53,248 nucleotides of DNA from Deltaproteobacteria bacterium (lineage in GTDB: Bacteria > Desulfobacterota > Desulfarculia > Adiutricales > Adiutricaceae): positions 1 through 53,248 of the forward strand of contig JAISMF010000107.1 of the NCBI GenBank assembly GCA_031276865.1, read 5' to 3'. The notes under the pieces were generated by a model. That model was not told the origin of the DNA, searched no databases, and saw only the letters and a program-made list of their open reading frames with translations. The translations under genes and the position numbers were made by a program. The stretch's first letter is position 1; every line of letters starts with the position of its first letter. Shown one piece after another: positions 18,013-26,808 of the stretch.

Positions 18013-18969
18013 ATGAAAACAACCTTCATCGGACTCGGCCGCATGGGAGCGCCCATGGCGAAAAGGCTTATCGACGCCGGCTTTCAGGTGGGCGTTTACA
18101 ACCGCTCGCGGGAGAAAACCGAACCCTTCCTTCCGCTCAAGTGCGAGATCCACCCCGATTTGAAATCCGCCCTCAAGGGCTGCGATCTGCTCTTCACCAT
18201 GCTCTCGGACGATTCCGCCCTCTTGGACGTTTTAAACGGGAAAACGTCTCGCCTGTTGAATCGATCCTCCATCCACGTTTCCCACAGCACGGTGAGCCCC
18301 GGGGTTATCAAAAAAACCGAAACCCTCTTAAACAGGAGGGGAGGCGTTCAAGTGTGCGCCCCCGTCATGGGGCGTCCCGAAGCGGCCGCGGCGGGCGCGC
18401 TCAAGGTCCTCCTCGCGGGGCCGGACGGGGCCAAAGAAACGATCCGCCCCTATCTGGCCCCTCTAGGCGAGGTCTTCGACTTCGGCTCCGATCCGTCTTC
18501 GGCCTTGATCGTGAAGCTGGGCTTCAATTTCATGATCGCGGCCGCCATCGAGACCCTCTCCGAGGCCTTCACCTTCGTGGAGAATAACGGCGTGAACCAG
18601 GGGGGCTTTTTCCGGCTCGTGACCGAAACCCTTTTCAGCGCTCCGGCGTTTAAAACTTACGGGGATATCATCTTGAAAGGAGATTTCGACCAAGCCGGCT
18701 TTCCCGTCGCCCTGGGCCGGAAGGATCTGGGGCTGGTGACGGCTCAGGCCCTGGAAACCAACTCGACCATGCCCATAGCGAGCGTGGCGGAAACCCGCCT
18801 GGGCCGAGCCCTGAATTTGGGATGGGGGGAAAAGGACTGGTGCTGCGTTTCCGACATCCAGCGGGCCGAATCGCGGCTCCATAAAAGAAAAAAAGAGCCC
18901 GTTCAGCCTCCGCCGCGCGGGGCTTTCCCCCCGCCGCTCCGGAGGGGGCGAAAAAAGCCCGGGAAATAA
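18013..18969 (+). CDS. NAD(P)-dependent beta-hydroxyacid dehydrogenase family protein
   Basis: A 318-residue protein. The N-terminal Rossmann motif GLGRMGAPMAKRL (residues 7-19), the substrate-loop region STVSPG (about 97) and the helix with the conserved Lys in KLGFNFM (about 171) identify the 3-hydroxyisobutyrate dehydrogenase / glyoxylate reductase family. These enzymes oxidise or reduce short beta-hydroxyacids with NAD(P). The exact substrate is not evident. The last ~30 residues (from KRKKEPVQPPP) form a basic Pro-rich tail absent from typical members, possibly from readthrough into GC-rich spacer. AGGAG eight bases before the ATG supports the start. The next genes are convergent. Confidence 0.87.
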   Translation: MKTTFIGLGRMGAPMAKRLIDAGFQVGVYNRSREKTEPFLPLKCEIHPDLKSALKGCDLLFTMLSDDSALLDVLNGKTSRLLNRSSIHVSHSTVSPGVIKKTETLLNRRGGVQVCAPVMGRPEAAAAGALKVLLAGPDGAKETIRPYLAPLGEVFDFGSDPSSALIVKLGFNFMIAAAIETLSEAFTFVENNGVNQGGFFRLVTETLFSAPAFKTYGDIILKGDFDQAGFPVALGRKDLGLVTAQALETNSTMPIASVAETRLGRALNLGWGEKDWCCVSDIQRAESRLHKRKKEPVQPPPRGAFPPPLRRGRKKPGK

Positions 18970-19019
18970 GTTTCCCCGGACCATCGCCGCCCTGAGGGGG
19001 CGCCTGCTTCCCCTTTCAT

Positions 19020-19135
19020 CATTAAGCCTTCCCGGCTTATTTCATACTCTTCCAAGCCCTTATTAAACCCTTCCCGGCCTCTTTCAAACTCTTTCCGGCC
19101 TCTTTTCCGCTCTTTCCGGCCTCTTAAAAGCCTCC
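19020..19135. repeat. Degenerate tandem repeat between convergent genes
   Basis: A motif close to CTCTTTCCGGCCTCTT recurs four to five times with variable spacing between 19020 and 19135, beginning in weaker form with cttcccggcttatttcatac. It fills the space between the dehydrogenase stop and the DUF3343 gene. On the minus strand it reads as repeated AAGAGGCCGGAAAGAG and overlaps the DUF3343 stop region. Confidence 0.55.
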
Positions 19136-19420
19136 TTCCGGCGGCTGAACCGTGAACGCGCCCCCCCTCCTTCGGTACACGTCCTTGGGACGCAAATCCG
19201 CCTTTTCCAGGACCGGCATGACGAGTTCCGCGTCCTCCTCTTGGAGGCTCATCGCCAGCCCGCAGTTGGGGTTGACCTCCTTGGGGACGGGGATGAGGAC
19301 GAAGGGGAGATCCAGCGAATCGAGGAGCTCCTCGGCCAAGAGTATCCGCGTGTTGGTGGAGAAGACCAAAACGAGCTCGCCCCTCCCCCGGCCGTCCTCC
19401 GGATTAGGCCCGCGCTCCAC
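19124..19420 (-). CDS. DUF3343 family protein (putative Se/S carrier-like)
   Basis: A 98-residue protein. After a charged N-terminal extension it shows the DUF3343 pattern: a first strand LVLVFSTNTRILLAEELL, then LPFVLIPVPKEVNPNCGLAM, in which the Cys of the NCGLA motif is the presumed sulfur or selenium carrier residue. The family is usually found with class V cysteine desulfurases in anaerobes and has been proposed to carry selenium or sulfur. The gene begins with GTG, three bases after the stop of the desulfurase, and is the last gene of the operon. The true start may be an internal codon nearer GELVLVF. Confidence 0.8.
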   Translation of the reverse strand: MERGPNPEDGRGRGELVLVFSTNTRILLAEELLDSLDLPFVLIPVPKEVNPNCGLAMSLQEEDAELVMPVLEKADLRPKDVYRRRGGAFTVQPPEGGF

Positions 19421-19422
19421 GC

Positions 19423-20574
19423 CTAAACGGCCCTTCTTTTTCCGGAAAGCTCCCTCAAGGCGGCGGCGGCGGCCAGGGCGTCCTCCGGGGTGTTGAAGGG
19501 TCCGAAGGAGAACCTGGTGGCGCCTCCCGGAAAGGTGCCCGAGGCCTCGTGGGCCAGAGGCGCGCAGTGCAGACCGGCCCGGGTCATTATTCCGTAGCCG
19601 GATTCCAGGGCCGAAGAGAGATCGGAAGAGGAGTATCCCTCAAGCGTCACGGAAACGGTCGCGACCCGGTTTTCCAGGTTTCCGGAGGGACCGAGGATCC
19701 TTAGGCCGGAGATACCCTCCGCCTCGCCGAGGAGGACCCCGGCGAGGTCGAGCTCGTGGCGGCGGATGTTTTCAATCCCCCGCTCCTCCAAGTAATCCAG
19801 GGCCGCCGCCAGGCCGGCCAGGCCGTGGGTGTTCAAGGTGCCGGCCTCGAGGGCGTCGGGGAGGAAGTCCGGATGCTCCAGGCTCTCCGAATTGGATCCG
19901 GAGCCGCCCACGGCGAGCGGCCGGACGTCCACCCCCGGGCGTATCCACAAGCCCCCGGTGCCGGTGGGGCCCAGGAGCCCCTTGTGGCCGGTGAGGCAGA
20001 CAACGTCCGCGTGCCGGGCGAAGTCCTCCAAGGGATAGGCCCCCGCCGTCTGGGCGGCGTCCAGGATCAAAGGGACGTCGGGGCACAGCCGCCTCATCTT
20101 CTCCACCGGAGTCAAGGCGCCCGTCACGTTGGAGGCGTGGTTTAAAACCAGGAGTTTGGTTCGGGGGCTTAAAAGCGGAAGCAGATCGGCGGCTTCGATC
20201 AAGCCGTTTTCCCGGGGATGAATTTTCTTCCAGACGATGGCTCCGGCCTTCTCCAGCTCCCTTAAGGGCCGGGCGGTGGAATTGTGCTCCAGGGCGGTGG
20301 AGATCACCTCCGCGCCCTTCTCCAGGGGGATTCCCTTGATGGCGGCGTTCAGGGCCCAGGTTATGTTGGGCGTGAAGACCATCCGTTCGGGATCGGCCTT
20401 TCCCAGGATCCCGGCGAGCTTCTTCCGCGCCCGGAAAACGATCCGGGAGGCCTCCAGGGCCGGCTTGTGGCCGCTCCGGCCCGGGGACGCCGGATTGGCG
20501 AGGGCCCGGGCCACCGCCTCCGAAACGCCCGGGGGTTTGGGAAAAGACGTGGCTCCGTTATCGAGGTAGATCAT
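19423..20574 (-). CDS. Class V aminotransferase / cysteine desulfurase family protein
   Basis: A 383-residue PLP enzyme. It opens with IYLDNGATSFPKPP, has the PLP Lys at 198 (TGHKGLLGPTG) and the desulfurase catalytic Cys at 337 in RAGLHCAPLAHE, and ends with the RFSFGPFNT motif. This set matches the cysteine desulfurase subfamily (EF2568-type, TIGR01977) that accompanies DUF3343, rather than canonical IscS or SufS. It should release sulfur (or selenium) from cysteine as a Cys persulfide. Its ATG overlaps the end of the NadA-like gene by 17 bases, so the two are translationally coupled. The DUF3343 gene downstream is a plausible acceptor. Confidence 0.9.
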   Translation of the reverse strand: MIYLDNGATSFPKPPGVSEAVARALANPASPGRSGHKPALEASRIVFRARKKLAGILGKADPERMVFTPNITWALNAAIKGIPLEKGAEVISTALEHNSTARPLRELEKAGAIVWKKIHPRENGLIEAADLLPLLSPRTKLLVLNHASNVTGALTPVEKMRRLCPDVPLILDAAQTAGAYPLEDFARHADVVCLTGHKGLLGPTGTGGLWIRPGVDVRPLAVGGSGSNSESLEHPDFLPDALEAGTLNTHGLAGLAAALDYLEERGIENIRRHELDLAGVLLGEAEGISGLRILGPSGNLENRVATVSVTLEGYSSSDLSSALESGYGIMTRAGLHCAPLAHEASGTFPGGATRFSFGPFNTPEDALAAAAALRELSGKRRAV

Positions 20575-21484
20575 AAAAATCGTCCGCGAAGGGGGGGGCC
20601 GCGGGCGGCCCCGCGGCCCGAACCGCCCGGGAGGCGTGATCCTCCAAAACGGCCAGGATGTCCTTGATGTTCACAAGCTTCATGCTGGGGCAGAACATTT
20701 CGGTTGGGGGATCGTGGAAGAGCTTTTCCGGGTGCCTTTCCCGCAAGGTTTCCGCGAGCCCGACCTCGGAGGCGACTATGAACTCCCCCTTCCCGCTTTC
20801 CCCGGCCCGCCGCGCCAGGGCGTCCGCGTCTCCGGAAAAACAGGGAAGGTCCCTTAGCTCCTCCAGGCAGAGGGAGTTCGCTAAAAGCTCGGAGCCGGGA
20901 CGCGTTTTCAAGAGCTCCTCCGCCTCGGCCCTCTCCAGCTGGGCGTGCACCCGGCAGACCGGAGAGAGATCCCGCAAAGCCTCCGGCACCCGGCCGTCCG
21001 CCCCTTTGAGCTCGGGGAAAAAAACCAGCTCCCTTTCCCGGGATCCGGAGGGCGGGGGGTTTAAAAACGGCGGGGGGAAGCCCTCTTCGGGGATTATATC
21101 ACAAAGGCGTGTAAGCTCCGGGAGGGTCTTGGGCGTGGCGCAAAGGATGGCCCCGGGGAGCCTTTCCTTAACCTTTCTTAAAAGAGCGGCGGTCCCCGCG
21201 GCGCTTAAAGGGCAGAGCGAGTCCGCCCGGGGGGCGAGAACCCGAAGGTCCGGCCGAGCCCGGCGGACGTCCCGGACCACGAAGTCCACCGCGCAGACCA
21301 CTAAAACGGAGGCCCGGCTCAGAGTCGCCCGCTCGCGGATGGAGCGGGACCCGCCCACGAAGGCGGATAAATCCTTGACCTCTTTGCGGGCGTAGTAGTG
21401 GGAGAGGATCTCGCCGTTTAAAATCCGGGTAAGCTCGCGGATCCTTTCGGCCTGGAGGGCCTTTTTGGGACTCAAGGCGGGCAC
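20558..21484 (-). CDS. Divergent NadA-like (quinolinate synthase family) protein
   Basis: A 308-residue protein with NadA features: HYY at 29-31 in ILSHYYARKEVKDL, FVGGS, Cys91 in SLCPLS, Cys177 and His180 in PVCRVH, EVGL at 240-243, and Cys265 in FCPSMK. The three cysteines match in place and order the [4Fe-4S] ligands of NadA. However, the conserved His-Pro-Glu segment expected about 20 residues after His180 reads LLANSLCL, and the expected central Tyr/Asn segment reads ILCATPK. Substrate-binding residues of the second and third domains are therefore missing, while cluster and first-domain residues remain. It starts with GTG just after the methyltransferase stop. Operon neighbours are sulfur/selenium genes rather than nadB or nadC, so a role other than NAD synthesis is likely. 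Confidence 0.75.
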   Translation of the reverse strand: MPALSPKKALQAERIRELTRILNGEILSHYYARKEVKDLSAFVGGSRSIRERATLSRASVLVVCAVDFVVRDVRRARPDLRVLAPRADSLCPLSAAGTAALLRKVKERLPGAILCATPKTLPELTRLCDIIPEEGFPPPFLNPPPSGSRERELVFFPELKGADGRVPEALRDLSPVCRVHAQLERAEAEELLKTRPGSELLANSLCLEELRDLPCFSGDADALARRAGESGKGEFIVASEVGLAETLRERHPEKLFHDPPTEMFCPSMKLVNIKDILAVLEDHASRAVRAAGPPAAPPFADDFYDLPR

Positions 21485-21487
21485 TTG

Positions 21488-22135
21488 TCACCAACGCTCC
21501 GCGAGGACCATGCCGAGAAGACCCCCTCCGCCCCGATAGGAGCCCACGGATTTGATGTTTATCAGAGAGGAGTAGCGCTCCCGGAGGGAAAAGTTGTCGG
21601 GGAAAAACCGGAGGGATCCCTCCCGGGGCCCCCGGGGAAAGGAGACGACCAGATGCTTGCCGCTCCCGACGCCCTCCAGGAAGCCCAAGTCGTCCTCGAT
21701 CGCGTCTAAGACGTTTAAGAGGAGGTAGGCCTCGAAACGCTCGTATTCCGCCTTCACCTTCTCCGAATTGAAATCCCCGTAGACGAAGCGCCAGCCGGGA
21801 CAGGCCGCCTTCGCGCCCTGGATTTTAGCGTGGCTCTGATCCACCCCTATGTAGAGCTCGGGCTTCTGATTCTTCTCGGCCATGATTTTCGCGAAGTTTC
21901 CGGCGCCGCAGCCCAGATCGGCCACGTTCGCGATGCGCAGGAGCCCCAGGCGGCTGTAGGCGTCCAGATAAAGCCCCTTATCGAAGGGAAGCTCGCTCTC
22001 CACGGCCGGAACGACTTCCGGCGCCGGAACCGGGGCCGCGGGCGGCCGCGGCGGCTCCGCCTTTGGGGGTTTGGCCCCCTGGAGGTTCAAGATGTTCAAG
22101 GGATTGTTCAAAAGCTGGTTGGGATTGAATGCCAT
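21488..22135 (-). CDS. Class I SAM-dependent methyltransferase
   Basis: A 215-residue protein. An Ala/Pro-rich N-terminal tail (about 20-50) precedes a class I methyltransferase fold with motif I VADLGCGAGNFAKIM (about 87-101), the acidic end of strand 2 in YIGVDQSHAK, and FVYGDFNSE after it. The acceptor is unknown. AAAGGA precedes the ATG by about six bases. It is the second gene of the minus-strand operon, 101 bases after the TPR gene and immediately followed by the NadA-like gene. The shared operon suggests modification linked to the cysteine desulfurase pathway, but that is inference. Confidence 0.8.
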   Translation of the reverse strand: MAFNPNQLLNNPLNILNLQGAKPPKAEPPRPPAAPVPAPEVVPAVESELPFDKGLYLDAYSRLGLLRIANVADLGCGAGNFAKIMAEKNQKPELYIGVDQSHAKIQGAKAACPGWRFVYGDFNSEKVKAEYERFEAYLLLNVLDAIEDDLGFLEGVGSGKHLVVSFPRGPREGSLRFFPDNFSLRERYSSLINIKSVGSYRGGGGLLGMVLAERW

Positions 22136-22236
22136 GATGGTCCTTTAAACCGCTTGGAAAAAAAACGAGGGACCCGAGGGCCGCTTTCCCCGGGTCCGCG
22201 GAGGAACTTTAAAGCGGCGCCTCCGGCGACCCGCGC

Positions 22237-23229
22237 TTAGACCAAAACGGCCCGCAGCACGTGGCAGTCGCAGGGGCCGACGTTCGCCTGAAAGTATTTC
22301 AAGGTGGAGTTCAGATCGTATTTGGCGAGCTCGGGGTGGTTTTTAAAGACCTTTTTCGTCTGGGTGTAGTCCCCCAGGCAGCCGCCCTCGGCGCGCATCT
22401 CCTCTTTTAAAGCGTCGTGGAAGAGGATCCAGTCGTCGTGGTCGCCCACGGTTAGAATCAGCTCCTCTTTTTCCTCGCTCACGACGTCCTCCCGCAGCTC
22501 CGAGGACTCCTGGTAGTAGAAGCTCTCCGAAAGTTTTTCCAGCGCTATCTCCTGGCCGGTGTCGGGATCGGTCGCGACCAGGCGGTAGACCAGGCTGCGC
22601 CCGTCCTGACCGTCTATGAGCTTCAACACGGCAAACATGAGCTTTTCGAGGCGATCCCGATCGGAGAGTCCCTCGGCCATGGAGTAGAACTTTATGCCCA
22701 GCCACAGGGAGTTGATGAAGGCCTTCATGGCGCCGAGGTTTCCGGAGCCGTCCAAAAGCTTCTTGGCCTTCTCCGGCTCGCCCGTCTTCACGTAGGCGTG
22801 GGCCAGGCGCTTAAGGGCGGGAAGGTCGTCGGGCTTGAATTCCAGGATGGACTTAAGCTCCTTCGCGGCCTTGTTCCACTTGCCCTCGAGGCCGTAGAGC
22901 TCGGCTAAGTTGAAGCGCCCTTCCAGAAAGTCGGGTTTCAGCTCCACCGCGCTGCGCAGATAGCCCATGGCCTTTTGGTTCTCGCCCTTGGTTATGGCCA
23001 CCACGGCCAGATTGTTCAGGGCCTGGAAATTTCCCGGGCACTCTTCCAAAGCCCGGCCGAACATGGCCTGGGCCCCTTCCAAATCGCCTTCGTTAAAGAG
23101 CCTCTCGCCCTCCTTCACCGGATTAAGCCGTCCGGAGCCTTCCAAAATGGCGGCCCCCGCCGCGGCCTCCGCCGCCAGGGCCTCCGCTCCGTCCCCGCCC
23201 AGGGGCCTGTAAGTGTCGCTCTCCCGCAT
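22237..23229 (-). CDS. TPR repeat protein
   Basis: A 330-residue cytoplasmic protein with three to four tetratricopeptide repeats between about residues 38 and 175, for example ALNNLAVVAITKGENQKAMG and GRFNLAELYGLEGKWNKAAK. The C-terminal 150 residues form a separate alpha/beta-looking region of unknown type, ending in CDCHVLRAVLV with a closely spaced Cys pair. The TPR part should bind proteins. GAGGAGACGAGG lies just ahead of the ATG. It is the first gene of the operon running down to the DUF3343 gene, with a 101-base gap before the methyltransferase. Confidence 0.8.
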   Translation of the reverse strand: MRESDTYRPLGGDGAEALAAEAAAGAAILEGSGRLNPVKEGERLFNEGDLEGAQAMFGRALEECPGNFQALNNLAVVAITKGENQKAMGYLRSAVELKPDFLEGRFNLAELYGLEGKWNKAAKELKSILEFKPDDLPALKRLAHAYVKTGEPEKAKKLLDGSGNLGAMKAFINSLWLGIKFYSMAEGLSDRDRLEKLMFAVLKLIDGQDGRSLVYRLVATDPDTGQEIALEKLSESFYYQESSELREDVVSEEKEELILTVGDHDDWILFHDALKEEMRAEGGCLGDYTQTKKVFKNHPELAKYDLNSTLKYFQANVGPCDCHVLRAVLV

Positions 23230-23520
23230 AAGCCTCGTCTCCTCTTGACCGGGCCCCGCACGCCTTAGCCAGGGGTTTTCCGTTTATCCCGGACCCGGAA
23301 AGCTTCTTCCGGCCGGTTTTTTTTACCGCCTTGTCCGATTTTTCCAGCGGCCCGCGGCTTTAACTGCAAAATGCTTGCCATTTTTCCTACTTTTTCACCT
23401 TAGCTTAGGCTCGATCTCCCGCTCCCCTAAAGTTCCAAGGCTTTCCAGCCGAAACGGAGTATTTCCCCGACCTCGCCCTTCCCGAGGGAGGCGGATCCGC
23501 GGGGGAAATTTTTTCCCGGG

Positions 23521-23590
23521 GAAGGCTCCCTGTTCACGGGGGAGGCTCCCTCCGCCCGGGGAAGGCTCCCTCCGCCCGGGGAAGGCGGCC
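23521..23590. repeat. 20-bp tandem repeat upstream of gph
   Basis: Three copies plus a fragment of a 20-base unit, gaaggctccctccgcccggg, with two variant positions in the first copies. It sits in the GC-rich leader between the TPR operon and gph. It resembles the CCCCGGGG-centred array at 49536-49714 only in its CCCGGGG core. Confidence 0.8.
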
Positions 23591-23830
23591 TTTTGGCGGC
23601 GGAAGCGCTCTTTTCCCGGGGGAGGCGAAAAAACAACTTGCGAAAGACGCGCCATTTTCAGCGTCCGCTTGGCCTTTTCCCGGGCGAAGTTGAAAAAGAA
23701 CCAGCGAAAGAGGCGCCCTTTTCCCGACGGAGGCGGCCCCCCTCCCCCGTCTCTTCTTTCGGAGGCCTTTTTCTGCTACCCTTTGAAAAAAACGGCGGGG
23801 CCAAAACCCCCCGGGGAAGCGGAGGAGGCC

Positions 23831-24520
23831 ATGCCGGCGGGTAAAGGGAGTTCCAGGGAGGGCGCGCCCGGGGCCATCTTCGATCTGGACGGGACGCTTT
23901 TGAACACGATCGAGGACCTCTCCGACTGCCTCAATTTGGCCTTGGACGATCTGGGATATCCGCGGCGGACGCTTTCCGAATTCCAAGCCATGCTGGGAAA
24001 CGGCGTCACCCGATTCACCCTCGCGGCCCTCCCGCCGGAAAAGGGGACGGAGGAGAACGCCCTCCTTTTACGGGCCCGCTTCAAGGAGCGCTACGCCCGG
24101 GGCCAGGCGGTGAAGACCCGGCCCTACCCGGCCACGGGCGAACTTCTACGGGAGCTCAAGAAAAGGGGCTGGCCCCTGGGCGTCCTCTCCAACAAGGATC
24201 ACGAAAACACCCGGCATCTGATCGACCTATATTTCCCGGGGGTCTTTCAGGCCGTCCTCGGGGCCCGGCCGGGAGTCCCCCTGAAACCCGACCCCCAAGC
24301 CGCCCTGGAGCTCGCCGGGCTTTTACAAAGGGCGCCCGGGGATATCTTTTACCTGGGAGACAGCGACACCGACATGCTCACCGCGAAAAACGCCGGCTTT
24401 AGGGCCGCGGGGGTGTCCTGGGGCTTCCGGAGCCCGGAGCTTCTGCGGGCGTCCGGAGCGGAGGCCGTGTTGGAAAACCCCTGGGACTTGTTCCGCCTCG
24501 AAGGGGCTTCGCGGACTTGA
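23831..24520 (+). CDS. gph: HAD phosphatase (phosphoglycolate phosphatase-like)
   Basis: A 229-residue HAD hydrolase. Motif I is IFDLDGTLLNT at about 16-26, motif II is VLSNKDHEN, motif III Lys is in LKPDP, and motif IV is YLGDSDTDM. A helical cap between motifs I and II matches Gph-type phosphatases, which salvage 2-phosphoglycolate. Other phosphorylated substrates are possible. I chose the ATG at 23831 because GGAGGAGG lies directly upstream. The frame is open far upstream only because of GC-rich repeats. coaE follows within 11 bases, so they form an operon. Confidence 0.85.
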   Translation: MPAGKGSSREGAPGAIFDLDGTLLNTIEDLSDCLNLALDDLGYPRRTLSEFQAMLGNGVTRFTLAALPPEKGTEENALLLRARFKERYARGQAVKTRPYPATGELLRELKKRGWPLGVLSNKDHENTRHLIDLYFPGVFQAVLGARPGVPLKPDPQAALELAGLLQRAPGDIFYLGDSDTDMLTAKNAGFRAAGVSWGFRSPELLRASGAEAVLENPWDLFRLEGASRT

Positions 24521-24531
24521 AGGAGGGTGGG

Positions 24532-25293
24532 ATGTTTTTCCGGAAAAAAAAACCGCCGGGACCGCTCAAGCGCCCGGAGGAGAGTCCCCCGCCCCCCTGG
24601 GCGCTGGATCCGGAGGGGCTCCTCCAATCCCGCCCGGGGAAAAGGATCGCCGCTTTAACCGGCGGGATAGCCTCCGGCAAATCCACCGCCCTCGCCCTCT
24701 TCGAGGCCTTCGGGGCCAAGGTCGTGGACTTCGACCTTTTGGCCCGGGAGGCCCTCTCGCCTTTCACCCCCACCTGGGAGAGGACCCTGGAGATATTCGG
24801 AGAAAAAGCCAGGCTGAAAAACAACGAACTCGACCGCCCCTATCTGGCTAAAAAGATCTTCGGGGACCAAAAGCTGCGCCTGGCCCTGGAGGCCGTGGTG
24901 CACCCCTTCACCTGGCGGCGCATGCTGGAGGAGCTGCGCGGAGGGGATCCCCCCCCCCTGACCATCGTGGACGTGCCCCTTTTGTTCGAGGCGGACCTCC
25001 AGAGCCTCTTTTCTCCGGTCATCCTCTGCCACGCCTCCCCGGCCCGGCAGCTTCAACGCCTTTTGTTCCGCTCCCCGGGGCTTTCCCGCGGAAGGGCCCT
25101 GAAAATCCTCCGCAGCCAGCTCCCGCCGGGGGAAAAGCTTAGGCGGGCGGATCTGATCCTCAACAACGACGGCTCCTTGAGGGATCTGATATTCCAAACC
25201 AGGGATCTCCACCGCCGGCTCGCCGCGCCGACGGATCCGGCGGATCGCCCCCCGCCCTCGGGGGATCCCGAAAAAAAGCCCCCCCATGCCTGA
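24532..25293 (+). CDS. coaE: Dephospho-CoA kinase
   Basis: A 253-residue enzyme that phosphorylates dephospho-CoA in the last step of coenzyme A synthesis. The P-loop GGIASGKST is intact, followed by the DFDLLAREA nucleotide-site motif, the lid region VVHPFTW and the VPLLFEADL block of the family. It carries about 35 extra Pro/Lys-rich residues before the P-loop domain and a Pro-rich tail. I chose the ATG at 24532, five bases after a perfect AAGGAGG. A TTG five codons earlier overlaps the gph stop and is less likely. The end overlaps rarA. Confidence 0.92.
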   Translation: MFFRKKKPPGPLKRPEESPPPPWALDPEGLLQSRPGKRIAALTGGIASGKSTALALFEAFGAKVVDFDLLAREALSPFTPTWERTLEIFGEKARLKNNELDRPYLAKKIFGDQKLRLALEAVVHPFTWRRMLEELRGGDPPPLTIVDVPLLFEADLQSLFSPVILCHASPARQLQRLLFRSPGLSRGRALKILRSQLPPGEKLRRADLILNNDGSLRDLIFQTRDLHRRLAAPTDPADRPPPSGDPEKKPPHA

Positions 25294-26620
25294 AATTCGC
25301 CCCATGAGTTCCGTCCCCTTGGCCCAGCGCCTGCGTCCCCGGGATCTAAGCGAGTTTTTCGGCCAGAGCCATCTCTTAGGCGAGGGCAAGCTTTTAAAGC
25401 TCCTCTACGAAAAGGGCGCCGTGGTCTCCCTCATCCTCTGGGGGCCGCCCGGGGTGGGGAAGACCAGCCTGGCCAGGCTCCTGGCCGGAAAGGCCGAGGC
25501 CGACTTCGTGGAGTTTTCGGCGGTGCTCTCCGGCATCAAGGACGTTCGGGAGGTGGTGGCCCAGGCCCGGGCCGCGAGGCGCCTGGGAAACCGCCCCACC
25601 GTCTTGTTCGTGGACGAGATCCACCGCTTCAACAAGGCCCAGCAGGACGCCTTCCTCCCCCACGTGGAAAGCGGGCTCGTGACCCTCATCGGCGCCACCA
25701 CCGAAAACCCCTCCTTCGAGATCATTCCGGCCTTGGTCTCCCGGACCCGGGTTCTGGTTTTGGAGCCCCTGAGCCGAGAAGAGCTGGAAAACGTCGTCGA
25801 TTTGGCCTTGAACGACAAAGAGAGGGGCCTGGGGGCCCTCGATTTGACCCTCGAGGAGCGGGCCCGGGACTTCCTCGTCGGGAGCTCCGGCGGGGACGCC
25901 CGCTCGCTTTTAAACGCCCTGGAGCTCTCCGCGGCCTTGGCCCTCCCCCGCCCCGCGGGCGGGTGGCTCGTAAGCGAGGCCGTGGTCTCCCAGGCCGTGC
26001 AGAAGAAGGCCTGGCGCTACGACAAAGGCGCGGAGGAGCACTACAACCTCATATCGGCCCTGCACAAGTCCCTGAGGGACTCCGACCCCGACGCCGCCCT
26101 CTACTGGCTCGCCCGCATGCTGGAGGGGGGCGAGGATCCGGTCTACCTTTTACGGCGCATGATAAGGTTCGCGTCCGAGGACGTGGGCCTGGCCGATCCC
26201 CTAGGCCTCCTCCTGGGCGCGGCGGCCCTGGAGAGCTACCGCCTCCTGGGCTCCCCGGAGGGGGATCTGGCCCTGGCGCATCTGGCCACGCACCTGGCCC
26301 TCGCCCCCAAGTCCAACGCCGTCTACAAGGCCTTCGGCCTGGCCAGGAAGGACGCCCGGGATTTCGGGCCCCTTCCGGTGCCTCTCGTCATCAGAAACGC
26401 CCCCACCAACCTCATGCGGGACTTGGGCTACGGCGAGGGCTACAAGTACGCCCACGATTACGAAAACGCCGAAACCGACCAGGAGCGCATGCCGAAAGAG
26501 CTCAAAGACAGAATCTACTACCGCCCCAGCCAGCGCGGCCGGGAAAAGGCCCTAGGCGAGGCCCTCGCGGCCAGAAGGGAGCGGCGAGGCGAAACCGGGG
26601 GGGGAAAGAAGGACGAGTAG
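25286..26620 (+). CDS. rarA: Replication-associated recombination protein RarA
   Basis: A 444-residue AAA+ ATPase of the RarA/MgsA/WRNIP1 family. It shows the family opening PLAQRLRPRDLSEFFGQ, Walker A GPPGVGKT at 53-60, Walker B LFVDEIHRFNKAQQD, sensor 1 GATTENPSFE, and the C-terminal tetramerisation domain with YRPS near the end. RarA acts at stalled replication forks. The family length is 430-450, so the protein is complete. The ATG overlaps the coaE end by eight bases, suggesting translational coupling. Confidence 0.95.
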   Translation: MPEIRPMSSVPLAQRLRPRDLSEFFGQSHLLGEGKLLKLLYEKGAVVSLILWGPPGVGKTSLARLLAGKAEADFVEFSAVLSGIKDVREVVAQARAARRLGNRPTVLFVDEIHRFNKAQQDAFLPHVESGLVTLIGATTENPSFEIIPALVSRTRVLVLEPLSREELENVVDLALNDKERGLGALDLTLEERARDFLVGSSGGDARSLLNALELSAALALPRPAGGWLVSEAVVSQAVQKKAWRYDKGAEEHYNLISALHKSLRDSDPDAALYWLARMLEGGEDPVYLLRRMIRFASEDVGLADPLGLLLGAAALESYRLLGSPEGDLALAHLATHLALAPKSNAVYKAFGLARKDARDFGPLPVPLVIRNAPTNLMRDLGYGEGYKYAHDYENAETDQERMPKELKDRIYYRPSQRGREKALGEALAARRERRGETGGGKKDE

Positions 26621-26808
26621 GGATTGCCCCCCAAAAAACCAAGAGCCCCCAAAACGCCCGGAACTTTCGGACTTCGATGACGGAGAGGCGTTTTCCGCTC
26701 AGCCCGGGCCTAAATTGCGAAGCGGGCTCTTTTCGCCGCCCGGAAAAAAACAAAGCCCCCCCGGGGAAACCGGCTCGGGCGGCGGGGCGTCGGCGAGGGC
26801 CTGAGGGC

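Noticed and set aside
19756..20145. Antisense frames within the cysteine desulfurase gene
   Set aside because: Mirror shadows of a GC-rich gene with strong codon-position bias.
23375..23830. 150-residue N-terminal extension of gph
   Set aside because: Composed of repeat-derived Pro/Gly/Arg peptide; a strong ribosome site lies directly before the ATG at 23831.
25963..26808. Long upstream extension of the nuclease-domain frame over rarA
   Set aside because: It overlaps rarA in another frame and is Arg/Gly/Pro-rich shadow sequence. The ATG at 26809 with GAGGG explains the gene.
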